Below, in pieces: positions 61,607-64,000 of a stretch of 64,000 bases of DNA (position 1 is its first letter; the number at the start of each line of letters is the position of its first letter). Origin of the DNA: Cytophagales bacterium. Lineage in GTDB: Bacteria; Bacteroidota; Bacteroidia; Cytophagales; Cyclobacteriaceae. Location of the stretch: NCBI GenBank assembly GCA_020402945.1, contig JADBYQ010000060.1, positions 55,737 through 119,736 of the forward strand, written 5' to 3'. A program made the position numbers and the translations under genes. A model generated the notes under the pieces. That model saw nothing but the letters and a program-made list of their open reading frames with translations. It was not told where the DNA came from and made no database searches.

Positions 61607-61691
61607 GCCTCTAACAAAATGCTTCTGCAATAGCGCGGTGACGTGTAAGCTATTAGTGTTATCTTCGGTCCACGTTTGGTGTCTGGGACAG
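61607..61691 (+). repeat. attC-like site S2, left half, cut by a group II intron
   Basis: Begins GCCTCTAACAAAATGCTTCT and follows S1 closely: GCGGTGACGTGTA (61635-61647), TTATCTTCG and CGTTTGGT (61673-61680), ending TCTGGGACAG. At about 61691 it switches to group II intron reverse-transcriptase sequence. The right arm (CGGCTTCGAAAACACACC in S1) is missing; only GTTGCC survives after the intron. Confidence 0.65.
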
Positions 61692-61692
61692 G

Positions 61693-62337
61693 ACACCTCA
61701 GGGAGGAGTGATCAGTCCATTGTTAGCAGACATTTTTCTTCATGTGACATTCGATAAGTGGATGGAACAACATCATGGGAGAAAGCCATTCGAACGTTAT
61801 GCGGATGACATCGTTGTACATTGCAAGACGGAGCGTCAAGCTCGGTATCTTTTAAATGAGATCAAGCAACGTTTTACGTATTGCAAACTAAAAGTGCATG
61901 AAGGGAAGACTAAGATTGTGAACATCAGAGGGAACTCAGAGGAAAAGTATTCCATGAGTTTTGATTTTCTGGGATTCACCATACAACCCCACTACACGAG
62001 AGTGAAAGGCAACGTCACTATGATATTGCCTCGATGCGTTATTAGTAGGCGATCAGTAAGCAGTGTATTGGAGAAATTCAAGAGTATTCACAAAAGACGC
62101 GTAAGTGTTGACGTGTTGGCTCGGGAACTCAATCCAATTATTCGCGGAGTGATCAACTACTATTGTAAGTTTTGGTCTTACCACACCCAAGAATTATGGA
62201 ATCAGCTAAATAAGCGATTACAAAAATGGGTGAAGTGGGAGAAAGGACTTTACAGGTTTGCATCGGTGAGATGGTTGAAGCAGCAGTACATGAATCGCCC
62301 GAACTTATTCGCTCACTGGAAATTGGTACGTCCATAG
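61693..62337 (+). pseudogene. Group II intron reverse transcriptase/maturase, 5'-truncated
   Basis: The coding frame starts in the middle of the RT domain at TPQGGVISPLLADIFLHVTF. The catalytic RYADDIVVHCKTE is present, then LKVHEGKTKIVNI, FDFLGFTIQP and the maturase (domain X) part ELNPIIRGVINYYCKFW, ending HWKLVRP. About half of the protein, including the N-terminal RT motifs, is missing, so it cannot act by itself. The remaining sequence resembles class D-type intron proteins more than class C, but this is an impression only. Confidence 0.9.
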
Positions 62338-62382
62338 GTTGCCTGATTTGTGATAGATCAGTACCTTGTGATTAAACAGGAA

Positions 62383-62457
62383 GAGCCGTGTGAGGGGAGA
62401 CTCTCAAGCACGGTTCCGTGAGAACCTAAGGGTGAAACTCCCTTGGGTGACTCGACT
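62383..62457 (+). ncRNA. Group II intron domains V and VI (3' end of the intron)
   Basis: Domain V is the 34-base hairpin GAGCCGTGTGAGGGGAGACT + CTCAAGCACGGTTC (62383-62416), with the catalytic AGC and matching ends GAGCCGTG/CACGGTTC. Domain VI is CCTAAGGG/CCCTTGGG (62425-62447) followed by TGACTCGACT with a likely branch-point A at 62450. The 3' boundary is inferred to be just before GTTGCC (62458), which is the core of the next cassette. The 5' part of the intron (domains I-IV start) is absent. Confidence 0.85.
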
Positions 62458-62479
62458 GTTGCCAATTACAATTTTTAAT

Positions 62480-63841
62480 ATGAGAACTGTAAGCATTTTA
62501 GTTTTTGGACTTTTTGCAGTCTTAAGTGGATGTGAGAATAAAAAAGAGTTTCAAATTAGAGTTGAAGTTAATAGGTCAAGTTACGACACATTAACTATTC
62601 GGGAGCTGATTACTGGTCGGACGATAGCTAAAGTTCCGTTAGACAAATTAAACAAGGATTATGCGGTTGGTATAGATGAAGCAACACTTGCGGAACTTGT
62701 ATTAGATTCGGAGATAACCTATTTAACTGTTATAAGCCCAGGAGTAAGAAAGATAGTCCTACTTGACTCTTCATCTGTGCGTACGAAGCAATCTATCCCA
62801 GATACATTGGTCAATTATTTATGGAAATCTACAAATCAGGTTGTTTCACAGAATAGTGAAGTATTTTTTACTCAAGATAATCCGGAAAAAGTTAAATTCT
62901 TGTTTGACAGTCTAACTGTAATTAGGAGCAAACAGATAAATGAATACAAATCACAACTGACCGCAGAAGAATTTCGCATTTTGGACTATCAAAACACAGC
63001 ACGGGCTTACTCTTTTCTAATGTATTACGGCCGTACGATTAAACACTATTTGCCTGACAACAAATTCTTTAGTTTTATTGGCAATATTGAAAATGACAAC
63101 ATTTATACAAAATCACTCCCGAATAATTTATTGTATAAGTATGAGATTGAAATAGTCAGGCAAAGGGACTCTATCGAGAGCTTAGATACTTTTTTAAAAT
63201 TTATCGAGACCAATACCAAGAATAGGGATTTAACAGATTTTTTAAAAGCGGTATATCTCAAAGATGTTATTGAGAGTCCGTCCTATTGGAGACGCCACGA
63301 GAATCTATTTACAACAAAAACGATTAAGGATGCTCTACATAGAGAATCCACAAACAGATACGCTTACCTAATCAATAAAGCTTCAGCCTCATTTTACGCT
63401 TCACAAAAGGGAACAAAGGGTTATGACTTTACGGCATTCAAATTAGACGGGACAGAGCTTAAATTTTCAGACTTAAAAGGTAAAATTGTTGTAATTGACA
63501 CATGGGCAACTTGGTGTGGACCATGTATTGACCAACGACCCAACATGATTGAATTGGCCAAAAGGCATAAAGACAATCGAGATATTGTATTTCTTATGGT
63601 TTCGGTTGACAGCTCGGTTGACAGATGGAAAAAATATGTAACTCGAACAAATGAAAATCAATATGGACTTGAAGTAAATATTCCGGATGGCATGAATGGA
63701 GAATTTGGTGATAAATATTTGATAAAGGCTATTCCAAAATACATTTTAATTGACAAAGATGGAGTTATAGTTGACTCGAATTTACCCGAACCGTCAATTG
63801 GAATGGAACAATTAATTCAAAGTCTTAGTGAAAAAATGTAA
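62480..63841 (+). CDS. TlpA-like thioredoxin-fold lipoprotein (cassette gene C)
   Basis: 453 residues. Lipoprotein signal MRTVSILVFGLFAVLSGC with the lipobox LSGC, so it is attached to a membrane on the periplasmic side. The N-terminal ~300 residues have no clear family but resemble DUF4369-type leaders of Bacteroidota thioredoxins. The C-terminal thioredoxin domain (about 318-453) has the redox motif WATWCGPC in FDLKGKIVVIDTWATWCGPC-like context and VFLMVSVDSSVDRWKKY. Start is at ATG 62480; the frame is open upstream only into intron sequence. Its cassette ends pair: GTTGCCAATTACAATTTTT (62458-62476) with the complement of 63832-63852, apart from one extra base and a few mismatches. Confidence 0.85.
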   Translation: MRTVSILVFGLFAVLSGCENKKEFQIRVEVNRSSYDTLTIRELITGRTIAKVPLDKLNKDYAVGIDEATLAELVLDSEITYLTVISPGVRKIVLLDSSSVRTKQSIPDTLVNYLWKSTNQVVSQNSEVFFTQDNPEKVKFLFDSLTVIRSKQINEYKSQLTAEEFRILDYQNTARAYSFLMYYGRTIKHYLPDNKFFSFIGNIENDNIYTKSLPNNLLYKYEIEIVRQRDSIESLDTFLKFIETNTKNRDLTDFLKAVYLKDVIESPSYWRRHENLFTTKTIKDALHRESTNRYAYLINKASASFYASQKGTKGYDFTAFKLDGTELKFSDLKGKIVVIDTWATWCGPCIDQRPNMIELAKRHKDNRDIVFLMVSVDSSVDRWKKYVTRTNENQYGLEVNIPDGMNGEFGDKYLIKAIPKYILIDKDGVIVDSNLPEPSIGMEQLIQSLSEKM

Positions 63842-63843
63842 CT

Positions 63844-63910
63844 GGGCACAGCAATGTACTTGCGTCAAGCGGGGTTGACGCGTCTACCGCCCGCCACAAA
63901 AAACACATAA
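63844..63910 (+). repeat. attC-like site S3, left half
   Basis: Begins GGGCACAGCAATGTACTTGC three bases after the stop codon and aligns with S2 (AATG, CTTGC/CTGC, AGCGGGGT-TGACGCGT against AGCGCGGTGACGTGT). It contains a 7-bp hairpin GCGTCAA/TTGACGC. At 63911 it is replaced by the right copy of the 85-bp repeat, so its right half is missing or lies beyond the window. Confidence 0.5.
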
Positions 63911-63995
63911 GACAATCTCCTACCACCTCTTCCAAGAATCGTTTTATTAGGCTATTTTTATCGGAACGTGGGCGATAGTGGCCTGGTAGAAGCAT
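63911..63995. repeat. 85-bp direct repeat, right copy
   Basis: Matches 59322-59406 with three differences (C/T, G/T and G/A) in 85 bases. It starts at exactly the same base as the left copy and is close to the end of the window, so the true length is unknown. Together the copies bracket the three-gene cassette array. Confidence 0.9.
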
Positions 63996-64000
63996 CGTTA

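Noticed and set aside
59322..63995. The 85-bp repeats as attL/attR of the tyrosine recombinase
   Set aside because: The integrase gene lies outside the bracketed segment, so the repeats do not bound an integrase-carrying element.
1..64000. tRNA, rRNA, tmRNA, riboswitch or CRISPR features
   Set aside because: Reading both strands by eye I found no tRNA T-loop signature in a credible cloverleaf, no spacer-repeat array and no known riboswitch motif, including upstream of ribBA.

Overview
The window comes from a chromosome of a Bacteroidota bacterium, most likely of the order Cytophagales. The evidence is a secreted metalloprotease with a type IX secretion sorting tail, an IPExxxVDY-family protein next to acpP-fabF-rnc, a PorV-like protein, a long-form Lgt, TAnnTTTG-type promoter boxes and an integrase of the Bacteroidetes conjugative-element type. 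I see no tRNA, rRNA or CRISPR array.

Positions 1-54.7 kb are mostly core genome. In order: ddl (cut by the window edge), an M43 protease, an Fe-S cluster pair (Mrp ATPase and NifU-like), dnaG, ribBA, surE, a histidine kinase, priA, a NamZ-like gene, a YyaL-like gene, an RRM protein, an NTF2-like gene broken by a nonsense codon, and a gamma-glutamyltransferase relative. Next is a long minus-strand run from acpP (31.1 kb) down to 20.6 kb: acpP, fabF, rnc, a small nuclease-like gene, nadE, lgt, three outer-membrane or envelope proteins and an unlisted 34-residue membrane peptide. After pyk there is a scar (33.1-34.4 kb) made of half an IS256 transposase, a REP-flanked deleted RAYT gene and a second copy of the pyk 3' end. 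From 34.8 to 54.7 kb come a Crp-type regulator, an NFACT protein, miaA, a small glycan-assembly cluster (two GT4 enzymes, a flippase, a rhamnosyltransferase-like enzyme, two methyltransferases), ruvC, a GT2 enzyme, a SpoIIE-type phosphatase, a deacetylase, dgkA, tatD and an asparaginase.

From about 54.7 kb to the end the window is accessory. A GIY-YIG gene bracketed by short palindromic repeats is followed by a tyrosine recombinase, two tandem paralogous 57-residue basic proteins, a lone HTH regulator, a MazEF-type toxin-antitoxin pair and a metallophosphoesterase. The last 4.7 kb holds three unrelated genes (AAA ATPase, SRPBCC protein, thioredoxin-like lipoprotein). Each gene sits between gene-specific complementary ends and is followed by a copy of one diverged repeat that resembles an integron attC site. 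One of these repeats is interrupted by the 3' part of a group II intron. The array is bracketed by 85-bp direct repeats. No integron integrase is visible, so the array is integrase-less (CALIN-like) or belongs to a cassette system I cannot name. It is the most interesting structure in the window.

Other points of note: a DnaG lacking all four zinc ligands of its CHC2 domain, repeated TTG start codons (two in TTGA stop/start overlaps, one inside a heptamer tandem repeat), and a cluster of four long hairpins between convergent genes at 20.3-20.45 kb. All calls come from reading the sequence by eye; no database search was run.
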